From Streptomyces griseoflavus (GTDB taxonomy: Bacteria > Actinomycetota > Actinomycetes > Streptomycetales > Streptomycetaceae): 64,000 nt of DNA. Position numbers and translations under genes: made by a program. The DNA is taken from assembly GCF_014649995.1 (NCBI RefSeq), contig NZ_BMUC01000012.1, forward strand, positions 113,719 to 177,718, written 5' to 3'. Positions within the stretch are counted from its first letter, which is position 1. Each line of letters begins with the position of its first letter. This document shows, in pieces, positions 43,714 through 52,315 of this stretch. The notes below the pieces were generated by a model that did no database searches, had not been told where the DNA came from, and saw only the letters and a program-made list of their open reading frames with translations.

Positions 43714-44973
43714 ATGGCCACGGGATACCTGGAGCTGCTCCGGGCACGGCACGCCGCCCGGCTGCTCGTCGGCACGCTCGTGGGGCGGCTTCCGAACGCC
43801 ACCGCACCCGTCGCGATCGTGCTGTTCGTGCGCGCGGAGGGCGGCACCTACAGCACGGCCGGCGCCCTGGCGGCGGTGTACGGCGTCGCCAACGCCGTCG
43901 GGCAGCCGGTGCTGGGGAGACTGGTGGACCTGCGGGGGCAGCCGCGGGTGCAGCTGCCCGCCGCCGTGCTCTCGGCGCTCGCGATGGCCCTGTTCGCCTT
44001 CGCGGGGATCGGGCAGCCGGCCCCGGCCTACGCCGCGGTCGCCGCGGCGGGGCTCTTCACGCCGCCCCTGGAGGGCGGGCTGCGGGCGCTGTGGTCCTCC
44101 GTGCTGCCCAAGGAGGACCACGTCCACCGGGCGTACGCCATGGACGCCGTGGCCCAGGAGGTGATGTTCACCGTCGGGCCGCTGCTCGTGACCCTGTGCG
44201 CCTCGCTGTGGTCCGCCGGGGCCGCGCTGCTGGTGCTGAACGCCCTCGGGGTACTGGGCGCCCTCTCCGTCGTCGTGTCACCGCCCTCGCGTGCCTGGCG
44301 GTCGGCGCCGCGCGAGGCGCACTGGCTGGGCGCGCTGCGCTCGCCCGGCCTGCTCGCGCTGCTCGGCGCGTTCCTGGCCGTGGGCATGGCGCTCGGTTCC
44401 ATCACCGTGGCCGCCATGACGTACGCGGACGCGCACGGCGGCGACCGGGTGTACGGCTGGCTGATGGCGGGGATCGGCCTGGGAGCCCTGATCGGCGGCG
44501 TGGCCTACGGGGCGCGGCAGTGGGCCGGTGAGCCCGCCCGGCGGCTGCGGGTGATCGTGGCCCTCCTCGCGGTGTGTTACCTGCCGCTGATGCTGATGCC
44601 GGACGCGGTGGCCATGACCGTGCTCGCCGTGGTCGCCGGGCTCTTCCTGGCGCCGGCCATCGCCTGTGCGTTCGTGCTGGTGGACCGGCACGCCCCGCGC
44701 GGGACCGTCACCGAGGCGTTCTCCTGGCTGGTGACCACCTTCACCGTCGGCGCGTCGCTCGGAACGGGCCTGACCGGTCCGGTCGTCGAGGCGGGCGGCG
44801 CGCTGTGGGGATTCGCCGTGCCGGGTGTCGCGGGCGGCGTGTCGCTGCTGGTTTTGGTCGCCACAGGACGGGTATTGGCAGCTCCCGCCGGGAGAGCGGT
44901 AGTTGCGGCCCGTTCGGAAAATGATCCAAATCGTGCTGTCGAACCTCGTTTCAGCTCGGGGGATCGGGCGTAA
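43714..44973 (+). CDS. major facilitator superfamily transporter
   Basis: A 419-residue inner-membrane protein with about 12 predicted helices. Visible hydrophobic segments include APVAIVLFV, LPAAVLSALAMALFAFAGI, LLALLGAFLAVGMALGSITVAAM and LAVVAGLFLAPAIACAFVLV. The loop between helices 2 and 3 reads GQPVLGRLVDLRGQPRV, the MFS motif A region. The family resembles drug or metabolite exporters; the substrate is unknown. ATG 43714 has GGGAGGGG upstream. It is divergent from the LacI-type gene and stops 9 bp before pafA. Confidence 0.88.
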   Translation: MATGYLELLRARHAARLLVGTLVGRLPNATAPVAIVLFVRAEGGTYSTAGALAAVYGVANAVGQPVLGRLVDLRGQPRVQLPAAVLSALAMALFAFAGIGQPAPAYAAVAAAGLFTPPLEGGLRALWSSVLPKEDHVHRAYAMDAVAQEVMFTVGPLLVTLCASLWSAGAALLVLNALGVLGALSVVVSPPSRAWRSAPREAHWLGALRSPGLLALLGAFLAVGMALGSITVAAMTYADAHGGDRVYGWLMAGIGLGALIGGVAYGARQWAGEPARRLRVIVALLAVCYLPLMLMPDAVAMTVLAVVAGLFLAPAIACAFVLVDRHAPRGTVTEAFSWLVTTFTVGASLGTGLTGPVVEAGGALWGFAVPGVAGGVSLLVLVATGRVLAAPAGRAVVAARSENDPNRAVEPRFSSGDRA

Positions 44974-44976
44974 TGT
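44948..44976 (+). promoter_or_regulatory. candidate leaderless promoter of pafA
   Basis: GTTTCA (44948-44953), a 17-nt spacer and TAATGT (44971-44976), 6 nt before ATG 44983. The -10 contains the stop codon of the MFS gene. No ribosome site is present. Confidence 0.45.
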
Positions 44977-44982
44977 TCCCTC

Positions 44983-46344
44983 ATGGACCGCCGCATTTTC
45001 GGGCTGGAGAACGAGTACGGCGTCACGTGCACGTTCAGGGGACAGCGCCGCCTGTCGCCTGACGAGGTGGCGCGGTACCTCTTCCGCCGTGTCGTGTCAT
45101 GGGGCCGAAGCAGCAACGTCTTCCTGCGGAACGGCGCCCGCCTCTATCTCGACGTGGGGTCACATCCGGAATACGCGACGCCGGAGTGTGACAACGTGAC
45201 CGAACTGGTCACCCACGACAAGGCCGGCGAGCGCATTCTCGAAGGACTCCTGGTGGACGCCGAACGACGCCTGCACGAGGAAGGAATCGCGGGCGACGTC
45301 TACCTCTTCAAGAACAACACCGATTCCGCCGGCAACTCCTACGGCTGTCACGAGAATTACCTGGTGGCCCGGCACGGGGAGTTCTCGCGGCTCGCGGACA
45401 TCCTCATCCCCTTCCTGGTGACCAGGCAGTTGCTGTGCGGCGCGGGCAAGGTGCTGCAGACACCGCGCGGCGCCGTGTACTGCGTCAGCCAGCGGGCCGA
45501 GCACATCTGGGAGGGCGTCTCCTCGGCGACGACGCGCTCCCGGCCGATCATCAACACGCGCGACGAGCCGCACGCGGACGCCGAGCGCTACCGCCGGCTG
45601 CACGTCATCGTCGGCGACTCGAACATGTCCGAGACGACCATGCTGCTCAAGGTCGGCGCCACCGACCTGGTGCTGCGCATGATCGAGGCGGGCACGGTCA
45701 TGCGTGACCTCACCCTGGAGAACCCGATCCGGGCGATCCGCGAGGTCAGCCACGACATCACCGGGCGCCGCAAGGTGCGCCTGGCCAGCGGCCGGGAGGC
45801 CTCCGCGCTGGAGGTGCAGCGCGAGTACTACGAGAAGGCGGTGGACTTCGTCGAGCGCCGCGGCATCCGCACCGGCACCGTGGAGCAGGTGCTGGAACTG
45901 TGGGGCCGGACGCTGGACTCCATCGAGTCCGAGGACCTCGACCGCATCGGCACCGAGATCGACTGGGTCATGAAGTACAAGCTCCTGGAGCGGTACCGGG
46001 CCAAGCACAACATGACCATGTCGCACCCGCGGGTCGCGCAGATAGACCTCGCCTACCACGACATCCACCGACGTCGCGGTCTGTACTACCTGCTGGAGAA
46101 GAAGGGACAAGCCGCCCGGATCTGCAACGATTTGAAGATCTTCGAGGGGAAGTCCGTACCGCCGCAGACCACTCGGGCCCGGCTGCGGGGCGACTTCATC
46201 CGGCGCGCCCAGGAACAGCGCCGCGACTTCACCGTGGACTGGGTGCACCTGAAGCTCAACGACCAGGCACAGCGCACCGTGTTGTGCAAGGACCCGTTCC
46301 GTTCGGTGGACGAGCGGGTGGAGAAGCTGATCGCCGGAATGTGA
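44983..46344 (+). CDS. pafA: Pup-protein ligase PafA
   Basis: A 453-residue ATP-dependent ligase that joins the C-terminal Glu side chain of Pup to substrate lysines. It has the glutamine-synthetase fold; N-terminal [16 protein letters not shown] holds the metal-binding Glu strand. [35 protein letters not shown] and [31 protein letters not shown] are shared with Dop, whose extra loop is missing here. The C-terminal domain ([21 protein letters not shown]) is PafA-specific. Unlike in mycobacteria it is separated from prcA by a transporter locus and from pafBC by two FKBP genes. Confidence 0.97.
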   Translation: MDRRIFGLENEYGVTCTFRGQRRLSPDEVARYLFRRVVSWGRSSNVFLRNGARLYLDVGSHPEYATPECDNVTELVTHDKAGERILEGLLVDAERRLHEEGIAGDVYLFKNNTDSAGNSYGCHENYLVARHGEFSRLADILIPFLVTRQLLCGAGKVLQTPRGAVYCVSQRAEHIWEGVSSATTRSRPIINTRDEPHADAERYRRLHVIVGDSNMSETTMLLKVGATDLVLRMIEAGTVMRDLTLENPIRAIREVSHDITGRRKVRLASGREASALEVQREYYEKAVDFVERRGIRTGTVEQVLELWGRTLDSIESEDLDRIGTEIDWVMKYKLLERYRAKHNMTMSHPRVAQIDLAYHDIHRRRGLYYLLEKKGQAARICNDLKIFEGKSVPPQTTRARLRGDFIRRAQEQRRDFTVDWVHLKLNDQAQRTVLCKDPFRSVDERVEKLIAGM

Positions 46345-46495
46345 GCAAAGGGCGTTCTCCGGGGGGATCCGAGAGGATCGCAAAATTCCCGGAACGTCAC
46401 ACGGGCGCCGTACGTTACACCGTGCGGCGCCCTTCTCACGCCGTAGAGTTGCGCGGACGCCAACCACCTAGATCGATGATTACGAGGCCCCCACC

Positions 46496-47497
46496 GTGCG
46501 CCGACGCTCACTCCTCATTGCCGTTCCCGCTGGACTGGCCACCCTCGCCGCGTGCGGCGACGACAAGTCCGACGCGGGCAATGCCGGCGACAGCGCGTCG
46601 CCCTCGGCCCCCGAGACGTCCGCGGCGCCGCCGCCGAAGATCGTCGACGGTCCGCTGCCGGCGATCACGGCGGGTACGAAGTTCGGTGAGAAGCCGACGG
46701 TCGCCAAGGGCAGCGGCGACCCCTCCAAGGACCTCGCGGTCAAGACGGTCATCGCGGGCGGCGGCAAGACGATCGCCGAGAACGACTTCGTCGTCGCCGA
46801 CTACCTCGGCCAGGTGTGGAGCACCGCCAAGGTGTTCGACAACTCGTACGACCGGGGGACCCCGCTGGCCATCCAGCTCGCCCAGGGAAGCATCATCGAC
46901 GGCTGGCGCTACGCGCTCACCGGCAAGAAGACCGGCAGCCGCGTCGAGATGGCCGTCCCGCCCACCTGGGGCTACGGCGAGCAGGGCAACGAGCAGGCGG
47001 GCATCAAGGGCACCGACACGCTGGTGTTCGTGGTCGACGTCAAGGAGACGTTCAACGCCAAGAGCTCCGCCCAGGGCAGCGAGGTGGCGCAGGACAACAA
47101 GGACCTGCCCAAGGTCGGCACCAACACCGACGGCAAGGCGCCCTCCATCGAGGTGCCCGACACGGACCCGCCGGCGAAGCTCGTCTCCAGCTACGTCCTG
47201 GAGGGCGACGGCGAGGAGGTCGGCGCCGACAACAGCGTCCTCGTGCAGTACAAGGGCGTCCTGTGGGACGGCGGCGAGGAGTTCGACTCCACGTACGCCC
47301 GGGGACAGCTGACGTCGTTCTCGCTCCAGCAGGTCGTCAAGGGCTGGGCGCAGGGGCTCACCGGGAAGAAGGTCGGCAGCCGGGTCCTCATCGTCATCCC
47401 GCCGGACCTGGGCTACGGCGACAATCCGCCGCAGGGCAGCCCCATCAAGAAGGACTCCACGCTGGTCTTCTCGGTCGACATCCTCGCGAAGCTGTGA
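46496..47497 (+). CDS. FKBP-type peptidyl-prolyl isomerase lipoprotein with two FKBP domains
   Basis: 333 residues from GTG 46496. The lipoprotein signal peptide is MRRRSLLIAVPAGLATLAAC (lipobox LAAC). A Ser/Pro/Ala linker follows, then two FKBP domains (about 85-180 and 230-333). The second has the usual strands VLVQYKGVLWDGGEEFDSTYARG, VKGWAQGLTGKKVGSRVLIVIPPDLGYG and LVFSVDIL. The first is diverged (VVADYLGQVWSTAKVFDNSYDRG, GWRYALTGKKTGSRVEMAVPPTWGYG). It probably helps proteins fold on the outside of the membrane. It lies in tandem with the cytosolic FKBP. Confidence 0.9.
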   Translation: MRRRSLLIAVPAGLATLAACGDDKSDAGNAGDSASPSAPETSAAPPPKIVDGPLPAITAGTKFGEKPTVAKGSGDPSKDLAVKTVIAGGGKTIAENDFVVADYLGQVWSTAKVFDNSYDRGTPLAIQLAQGSIIDGWRYALTGKKTGSRVEMAVPPTWGYGEQGNEQAGIKGTDTLVFVVDVKETFNAKSSAQGSEVAQDNKDLPKVGTNTDGKAPSIEVPDTDPPAKLVSSYVLEGDGEEVGADNSVLVQYKGVLWDGGEEFDSTYARGQLTSFSLQQVVKGWAQGLTGKKVGSRVLIVIPPDLGYGDNPPQGSPIKKDSTLVFSVDILAKL

Positions 47498-47558
47498 CGC
47501 CCCGGGGATGTAAGACTGTGCGTGTTCGCCTTTCCGCAGACAAGCAGGAGCCTTAGAC

Positions 47559-47930
47559 GTGAGCATCGACAAGCCCGAGATCGACTTCCCGGGCGGCGAG
47601 CCCCCGGCGGACCTCGAGATCAAGGACATCTGGGAGGGCGACGGCGAGGTGGCGCAGGCCGGCCAGACCGTCACCGTGCACTACGTCGGCGTGGCCTTCA
47701 GCACGGGCGAGGAGTTCGACGCCAGCTGGAACCGCGGCACCCCCTTCCGCTTCCCGCTGGGCGGCGGCCGGGTCATCAAGGGCTGGGACCAGGGCGTGCA
47801 GGGCATGAAGGTCGGTGGCCGTCGCCAGCTGACCATCCCCGCCCACCTCGCCTACGGCAACCAGAGCCCCACCCCGGCGATCAAGCCCGGTGAGACCCTG
47901 ATCTTCGTGGTCGACCTGCTCGGCGTCTGA
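47559..47930 (+). CDS. cytosolic FKBP-type peptidyl-prolyl isomerase
   Basis: A 123-residue single-domain FKBP (EVAQAGQTVTVHYVGVAFSTGEEFDASWNRG, VIKGWDQGVQGMKVGGRRQLTIPAHLAYG, ETLIFVVDLLGV). The isomerase pocket residues (Tyr, Phe, Asp, Val-Ile, Trp, Tyr) are all in place. No signal peptide is present. The GTG start follows AGGAG. It is separated by only 61 bp from the two-domain lipoprotein paralogue, so the two are likely cotranscribed. A good terminator follows. Confidence 0.93.
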   Translation: MSIDKPEIDFPGGEPPADLEIKDIWEGDGEVAQAGQTVTVHYVGVAFSTGEEFDASWNRGTPFRFPLGGGRVIKGWDQGVQGMKVGGRRQLTIPAHLAYGNQSPTPAIKPGETLIFVVDLLGV

Positions 47931-47951
47931 TCCGACCGGAGTCGATCGTCC

Positions 47952-47981
47952 AGGGCCCATGCCTGTCCGGGCATGGGCCCT
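47952..47981 (+). terminator. terminator of the FKBP genes
   Basis: A 12-bp stem, AGGGCCCATGCC (47952-47963) with GGCATGGGCCCT (47970-47981), followed by CGGCTTTTA. Confidence 0.8.
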
Positions 47982-48053
47982 CGGCTTTTACCCCGCCACC
48001 GCGGGGCGGTACGGTCATCGCTCGTAAGCACCAAAGGGAGGCGAAGCGCGTCG

Positions 48054-49007
48054 ATGGCCATTGCCAAGGCCGAGCGGCTGATGAACCTGGCGCTGTGTCT
48101 GCTCGGGACCCGGCGGCCCCTCAGCAAGCGTGAGCTGCGCGAGTCCATCGAGGCCTATCTGGAGGCCGGGTCCGACGACTCCTTCAACCGCATGTTCGAG
48201 CGCGACAAGGACGACCTGCGCGAACTCGGACTGGTCATCGAGACCGTCGAGAACCTCGACGGCGAGACCGGCTACCTGGCCCGACGCGACAGCAACCGGC
48301 TCCCGCCCATCACCCTCGACGCCGAGGAGGCCGCCGCCCTCGGGCTCGCGGCCAAGGTGTGGCAGCAGGCCCGGCTCGCCGGAGCGGCCAGCGGGGCCCT
48401 GCAGAAGCTGCGCGCGGCCGGCCTCCCCGAGGACGTGGACCCCTACGGCGCCCACGGCGCGCTGGAGCCGCGCATCCCCGTGCACGAGGCCGCGTTCGAG
48501 CCGCTGATGCTGGCCTGCCGCGACCGCCGCCCGGTCGTCTTCGACTACCGCAAGGCCAACGCCGCCCAGCCCGGGCAGCGTCATGTCGAACCGTGGGCGC
48601 TGGAGTGCTGGCGCGGCCACTGGTACCTGGCCGGCTGGGACCGCGACCGGGGTGCCGAGCGGGTCTTCCGGCTCTCCAGGATCACCGGCAAGGTGCGCTC
48701 GCGCGGCGGCCGCTTCACCGTCCCGGTGCCGGACGTCGTCACCGTGCGCGAGACCGTGGCGAGCTGGGCCGGCGAGACCGCCGACCGCTCGGCCCGCATC
48801 CGGCTGCGCTCCGACGCCGGCTACCCCCTTCGGGCGAAGGCCACGACGGTGCGGGAACTCGGCGACGGCTGGGACGAGTTGGAGATTCCGTACGGGCACG
48901 GGCTGGACGCCTGGCTGGTGGAGTTCGGCCCCGACGTGGTGGTCCTGGAGCCCGCCGAGCTGCGGGCCGACGTGGTGGACCGGCTGCGCGCCGTGGCCAA
49001 GGGCTGA
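48054..49007 (+). CDS. pafB: WYL-domain regulator PafB
   Basis: A 317-residue transcription factor. N-terminal winged helix (ERLMNLALCLLGTRRPLSKRELRESIEAYLEAGSDDSFNRMFERDKDDLRELGL, about 6-60) is followed by a WYL ligand-sensing domain (about 140-230: VVFDYRKAN, HVEPWALECWRGHWYLAGWDRDRGAERVFRLSRI) and a WCX extension. In mycobacteria PafB and PafC form a complex that activates most of the LexA-independent DNA-damage regulon, with single-stranded DNA as the signal. ATG 48054 has AAGGGAGG upstream. pafC follows after 18 bp. Confidence 0.93.
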   Translation: MAIAKAERLMNLALCLLGTRRPLSKRELRESIEAYLEAGSDDSFNRMFERDKDDLRELGLVIETVENLDGETGYLARRDSNRLPPITLDAEEAAALGLAAKVWQQARLAGAASGALQKLRAAGLPEDVDPYGAHGALEPRIPVHEAAFEPLMLACRDRRPVVFDYRKANAAQPGQRHVEPWALECWRGHWYLAGWDRDRGAERVFRLSRITGKVRSRGGRFTVPVPDVVTVRETVASWAGETADRSARIRLRSDAGYPLRAKATTVRELGDGWDELEIPYGHGLDAWLVEFGPDVVVLEPAELRADVVDRLRAVAKG

Positions 49008-49025
49008 GGGGGAGCGGACAAGAAC

Positions 49026-50021
49026 GTGGCAGGCAAACCGGTCAGGCCCGTGAACGCCATCGACCAGACCCGGCGGATGCTGTCCCTGGTGACGTATCTG
49101 CGCGAGCGCCCCGGCGCCCGGATCGAGGACGTGGCGCGCGCGTTCGGCATCACCGAGGACGAGCTGGTCTCCGACCTCGACGTGCTGCCCATGTGCGGCA
49201 CCAGCTTCCGCGGCGGCGACCTGCTCGACATCGACACCGACGGCGAGCGCATCTGGTGGCACAACCCGGCCGCCCTCGGCGCGGAGGCCGCCGAGCCGCT
49301 GCGGCTCGCCGCCGACGAGGCGACCGCCCTGCTGGTCGCCGCCCGCGCGGTGGCCACGCTGCCCGGGCTGCGCGAGAGCGACCGGCAGGCACTGCTCCGC
49401 GCCACCGCCAAGGTCGAGACGGCGGCCGGTGAGGCGGCGGGCGCCAGCTCCCGGCTGTCGGTGACCTTCGAGTCCGAGGGCGGTGTCTTCGCGGACGTCG
49501 ACCGGGCCATCGCCGAGCGCCGCCGACTGTGGATCCGCTACTACTCGCCCGCGCGCGACGAGGTCACCGAGCGGGAGATCGACCCCATCCGCCTGGTCAG
49601 CGTGGGCCACACCTACGTCGAGGCGTGGTGCCGCCGTTCCGAGGCCCGCCGCACGTTCCGGCTGGACCGGGTCGCCGAGATCAGGATCCTGGACGAGCCG
49701 TCCGCGCCGCCCGAGGTCGAACTGCGCGACCTGTCGGAAGGGCTGGTGCAGCCCGCGGCCGAGGACCCGGAGGTGGTGGTCGAGGTCGCCCCGGGAGGTC
49801 GCTGGGTCGCCGAGTACTACCCGCACGACAGCGCCGATGAGCTTCCCGACGGCGGGTTGCGTATCACCCTGCGCACACCCGATCCCGCCTCGCTCAGACG
49901 GCTGGCGCTGCGGCTCGGCCGCGACGGCCGCATCGTGGAGCCCTCCGGGCTGGCGGAGAGCGCCCGGCAGGCGGCACGCGAGGCGCTGGCGGCGTACGAC
50001 GGGGCCGGGGCGGCCGGATGA
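49026..50021 (+). CDS. pafC: WYL-domain regulator PafC
   Basis: A 331-residue partner of PafB with the same layout: winged helix (QTRRMLSLVTYLRERPGARIEDVARAFGITEDELVSDLDVLPMCG), WYL domain (LWIRYYSPARDEVTEREIDPIRLVSVGHTYVEAWCRRSEARRTFRLDRV, about 160-210) and WCX domain with C-terminal LAESARQAAREALAAYD. The GTG start lies 18 bp after pafB, so the two are cotranscribed, as required for a heteromeric activator. Its position after pafA and the FKBP genes matches the wider actinobacterial neighbourhood. Confidence 0.93.
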   Translation: MAGKPVRPVNAIDQTRRMLSLVTYLRERPGARIEDVARAFGITEDELVSDLDVLPMCGTSFRGGDLLDIDTDGERIWWHNPAALGAEAAEPLRLAADEATALLVAARAVATLPGLRESDRQALLRATAKVETAAGEAAGASSRLSVTFESEGGVFADVDRAIAERRRLWIRYYSPARDEVTEREIDPIRLVSVGHTYVEAWCRRSEARRTFRLDRVAEIRILDEPSAPPEVELRDLSEGLVQPAAEDPEVVVEVAPGGRWVAEYYPHDSADELPDGGLRITLRTPDPASLRRLALRLGRDGRIVEPSGLAESARQAAREALAAYDGAGAAG

Positions 50022-50076
50022 GCGGCCCGCGGCCGGCGGTGCGGGACGGGCAGGACGACAGTCAGGAGCGAGGACG

Positions 50077-50370
50077 TTGAGCGAGTCGGCGACCCCTGGG
50101 ACGCGGGGCATGACGGCGGCGTCCGCGTTCGCCGGGATGAGGAGCGTGGCCCCGGTGATGTTCCGCGCGGGCTGCCCCGACTGCCGGGAGCGTTTCGAAC
50201 TCGCCGCGAGCGCCCTGCGGCTGGCCATCGGGGCGAGCAGCCGCACCACCTTCTACTCGTTCACCTGCCCGCGCTGCGGGGTCGCCGTGCGCAAGCCGGC
50301 GGGTGAGCGGATCGTGGAGCTGCTGACCGGGGGCGGGGTGCGGACGCTGCGGCTGCACTCGACCGTCTAG
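50077..50370 (+). CDS. small zinc-ribbon-like protein
   Basis: 97 residues from TTG 50077 (AGGAGCGAGG site), or 86 residues from ATG 50110. It contains FRAGCPDCRERFELAASALRLAIGASSRTTFYSFTCPRCGVAVRKPAG, two CxxC pairs about 33 residues apart that should bind one zinc as a ribbon. No catalytic motif is seen. Such proteins may bind nucleic acids or act as adaptors. Conserved in Streptomyces at this place, to my knowledge without an assigned function. Confidence 0.75.
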   Translation: MSESATPGTRGMTAASAFAGMRSVAPVMFRAGCPDCRERFELAASALRLAIGASSRTTFYSFTCPRCGVAVRKPAGERIVELLTGGGVRTLRLHSTV

Positions 50371-50373
50371 GCT
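50368..50373 (+). promoter_or_regulatory. -10 hexamer for a leaderless transcript
   Basis: TAGGCT overlaps the stop codon of the zinc-ribbon gene and ends 6 nt before ATG 50380, with no ribosome site. Confidence 0.45.
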
Positions 50374-50379
50374 CGCCTC

Positions 50380-50574
50380 ATGTTCTGGCCGATGTTCGCG
50401 ATCGCTGTGGGGTTCCTGGGGCTGGTGGTGCTCGGGGTGCTCGCCGTCCGGGTGTTCGTCGAGGCGGAGCGGCTGGGCAGACAGGTCGCGGACTCGGCTC
50501 GTCGGATCAGCAGGGCGGCGGAGGAACTGGAGCGGGCGGCGGACGGAGCGGCACGGTCCGCCGAGGCGCTGTGA
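50380..50574 (+). CDS. small single-pass membrane protein
   Basis: 64 residues. One N-terminal membrane helix (MFWPMFAIAVGFLGLVVLGVLAVRVFV) is followed by an amphipathic, coiled-coil-prone tail (EAERLGRQVADSARRISRAAEELERAADGAARSAEAL). The layout resembles the short N-anchored proteins that oligomerise through their tails, and is similar in form to TatA, whose gene lies 433 bp downstream, but it is not a TatA homologue. Function unknown. Confidence 0.72.
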   Translation: MFWPMFAIAVGFLGLVVLGVLAVRVFVEAERLGRQVADSARRISRAAEELERAADGAARSAEAL

Positions 50575-51007
50575 GCGGTCCGGCGCCCGGCGCAGGCGTG
50601 TGACCTGCGACCCGCTGCCCGGCGGGTGCCCCGATCGGCCGGTCGGCCGACGGGACTCGCCGAGGCATCGTCGCCCCCGCACCCCCCCCGCTACCGGCCT
50701 CGCGTGAGGGTGCGCCCTCATGAACCGGAGCGTCCGCCGACCCGCCCGCAGAAGGGCGGCCGGGGGGCGGCCACGGGGAGGACGTGGCGTCCTCCGGGGC
50801 CGCCGCGGCCTGTCGAGCCACGGGGCGCGGCAGGTACGCTGCTGAGCGCGGACCGGAGAACGAGGCCCGGACCGCGGACCGGAGTACGCACGGGGATTGC
50901 CCCGCGTTCACCCCTGAGCGTTACGATCGCTGTCAGCACGATCGTTCGGACGCCTGTCCGGCCGGTCGGTCAGCACCCCCGCAGCCTCGGTGAGAAGGTA
51001 AAGACTT
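50575..51007 (+). other. 433-bp intergenic region upstream of tatA
   Basis: No credible gene is seen. Weak hairpins such as TGAGGG/CCCTCA (50705-50710 with 50715-50720) could end the upstream transcript. Near the right end TTGCCC (50897-50902) and TACGAT (50922-50927) lie 19 bp apart. Two copies of ACGATCG (50923-50929 and 50938-50944) overlap or follow the -10 and could be a regulator site. GAGAAGG precedes the tatA start. Confidence 0.4.
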
Positions 51008-51292
51008 ATGTTCGGTGGCAAGATCGGCGCTCCCGAGATCATTCTCATCCTCGTCGTCGTCATCCTGTTGTTCGGCGCGAAGAAGCTGCCGGACATGGCG
51101 CGGTCGCTCGGCAAGTCGGCCCGCATCCTCAAGAGCGAGGCCAAGGCGATGAAGGAGGACAAGTCCTCCGCCCCCGCCGACCCGCCGGCCCCCGGCGAGG
51201 AGCCCTCGGCGCAGCGCACCATCCAGGCCGCCCCTGGCGACGTGACCAGCTCCCGCCCGGTGGCGGAGCCGACGGACACGACCAAGCGCTGA
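51008..51292 (+). CDS. tatA: twin-arginine translocase subunit TatA
   Basis: A 94-residue Tat pore-forming subunit. A short N-terminal membrane helix ([16 protein letters not shown]) with the FG hinge is followed by the amphipathic helix [28 protein letters not shown] and an unstructured Pro/Ser/Thr-rich tail. ATG 51008 follows GAGAAGG. It lies 47 bp before tatC, with which it is presumably cotranscribed; tatB is not adjacent, as is usual in Streptomyces. Confidence 0.95.
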   Translation: MFGGKIGAPEIILILVVVILLFGAKKLPDMARSLGKSARILKSEAKAMKEDKSSAPADPPAPGEEPSAQRTIQAAPGDVTSSRPVAEPTDTTKR

Positions 51293-51339
51293 CGCAGGGC
51301 CGGTGACCACCGGCCCGCCGCACGAGATGGGAACGTGGG

Positions 51340-52284
51340 TTGCTCAAGTCTGCCCGCAAGCAGGAGAAGGACCCGGAGGGGCGGATGCCCCTCGCGGAGC
51401 ACCTTCGTGAGCTCCGCAACCGGCTCGCGAAGGCCCTGCTGGCCATCGTCCTGGTGACGGTCGTCGCAGCCTTCTTCTACAACGACATCATCAACTTCTT
51501 CACCGACCCGGTGCTCAAGTCCGTCGGGTGCGGCCAGTCCTTCGAGGAACTGTCCCGCTCGACGCGGGACGAGACGCAGCCGTGCGCGATGATCACGATC
51601 AACGGCCTGCTCACCCCGTTCACGCTGGCCCTGAAGGTCTCCCTGATGGCCGGCATCGTGTTCGCCGCGCCGGTCTGGCTGTACCAGCTGTGGGCCTTCG
51701 TCGCCCCCGGCCTGCACCGGCACGAGAAGAAGTACGCCTACGCGTTCGTCGCCACCGGCTTCCCGCTCTTCCTCGGCGGCGCCTACTTCGCCTACCGGGT
51801 GCTGCCGACCACGGCCAAGGTGCTCATCGACTTCACGCCCGGCAACGTCGACAACCTGCTGCCGCTGGACGACCTGCTCGACCTCGTCACCCGCATGGTG
51901 GTCGTCTTCGGTCTCTCCTTCGAGCTGCCGCTGCTGCTGATCATGCTCAACCTCACCGGGGCGCTGAGCGGCAAGCGGATGCTCGGCTGGTGGCGCGCCA
52001 TGATCATGGGCATCACGCTGTTCGCGGCCATCGCCACGCCGTCCACCGACCCGCTGACGATGATCGCGCTCGCCGGACCCATCTGGCTCCTGTACTTCGC
52101 GGCGGTCGGCTTCGCCCTGCTCAACGACCGCCGCAAGCGCCGCATCGAGGCCCTGGGCCCGGCCGACGACGAGGCGTCCGAGCTGGACCTGACGCCCGAG
52201 TCCATCGACCCGGTGGAACCCGTGGCCGCGCTCCCCGAGCAGACGACCAAGGACCGGGTCAACGGTTATGACGACGTGACCTGA
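51340..52284 (+). CDS. tatC: twin-arginine translocase subunit TatC
   Basis: A 314-residue six-helix receptor of the Tat pathway that recognises twin-arginine signal peptides. The cytosolic N-terminus has MPLAEHLRELRNRLAKALLAIV, with the conserved HLRELRxR signal-binding segment. FTLALKVSLMAGIVFAAPVWLYQLWAFVAPGLHRHEKKYA is the conserved first loop and helix. MVVVFGLSFELPLLLIML carries the buried Glu. The charged C-terminal tail (about 265-314) is long and acidic. TTG is the likely start; a weak GATGGGA lies upstream. Confidence 0.95.
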   Translation: MLKSARKQEKDPEGRMPLAEHLRELRNRLAKALLAIVLVTVVAAFFYNDIINFFTDPVLKSVGCGQSFEELSRSTRDETQPCAMITINGLLTPFTLALKVSLMAGIVFAAPVWLYQLWAFVAPGLHRHEKKYAYAFVATGFPLFLGGAYFAYRVLPTTAKVLIDFTPGNVDNLLPLDDLLDLVTRMVVVFGLSFELPLLLIMLNLTGALSGKRMLGWWRAMIMGITLFAAIATPSTDPLTMIALAGPIWLLYFAAVGFALLNDRRKRRIEALGPADDEASELDLTPESIDPVEPVAALPEQTTKDRVNGYDDVT

Positions 52285-52302
52285 GGACCGGCTCGCAGCT
52301 CA

Positions 52303-52308
52303 TAGGGT
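52303..52308 (+). promoter_or_regulatory. -10 hexamer for a leaderless transcript
   Basis: TAGGGT ends 7 nt before GTG 52316, with no ribosome site. Confidence 0.4.
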
Positions 52309-52315
52309 CACTCCC

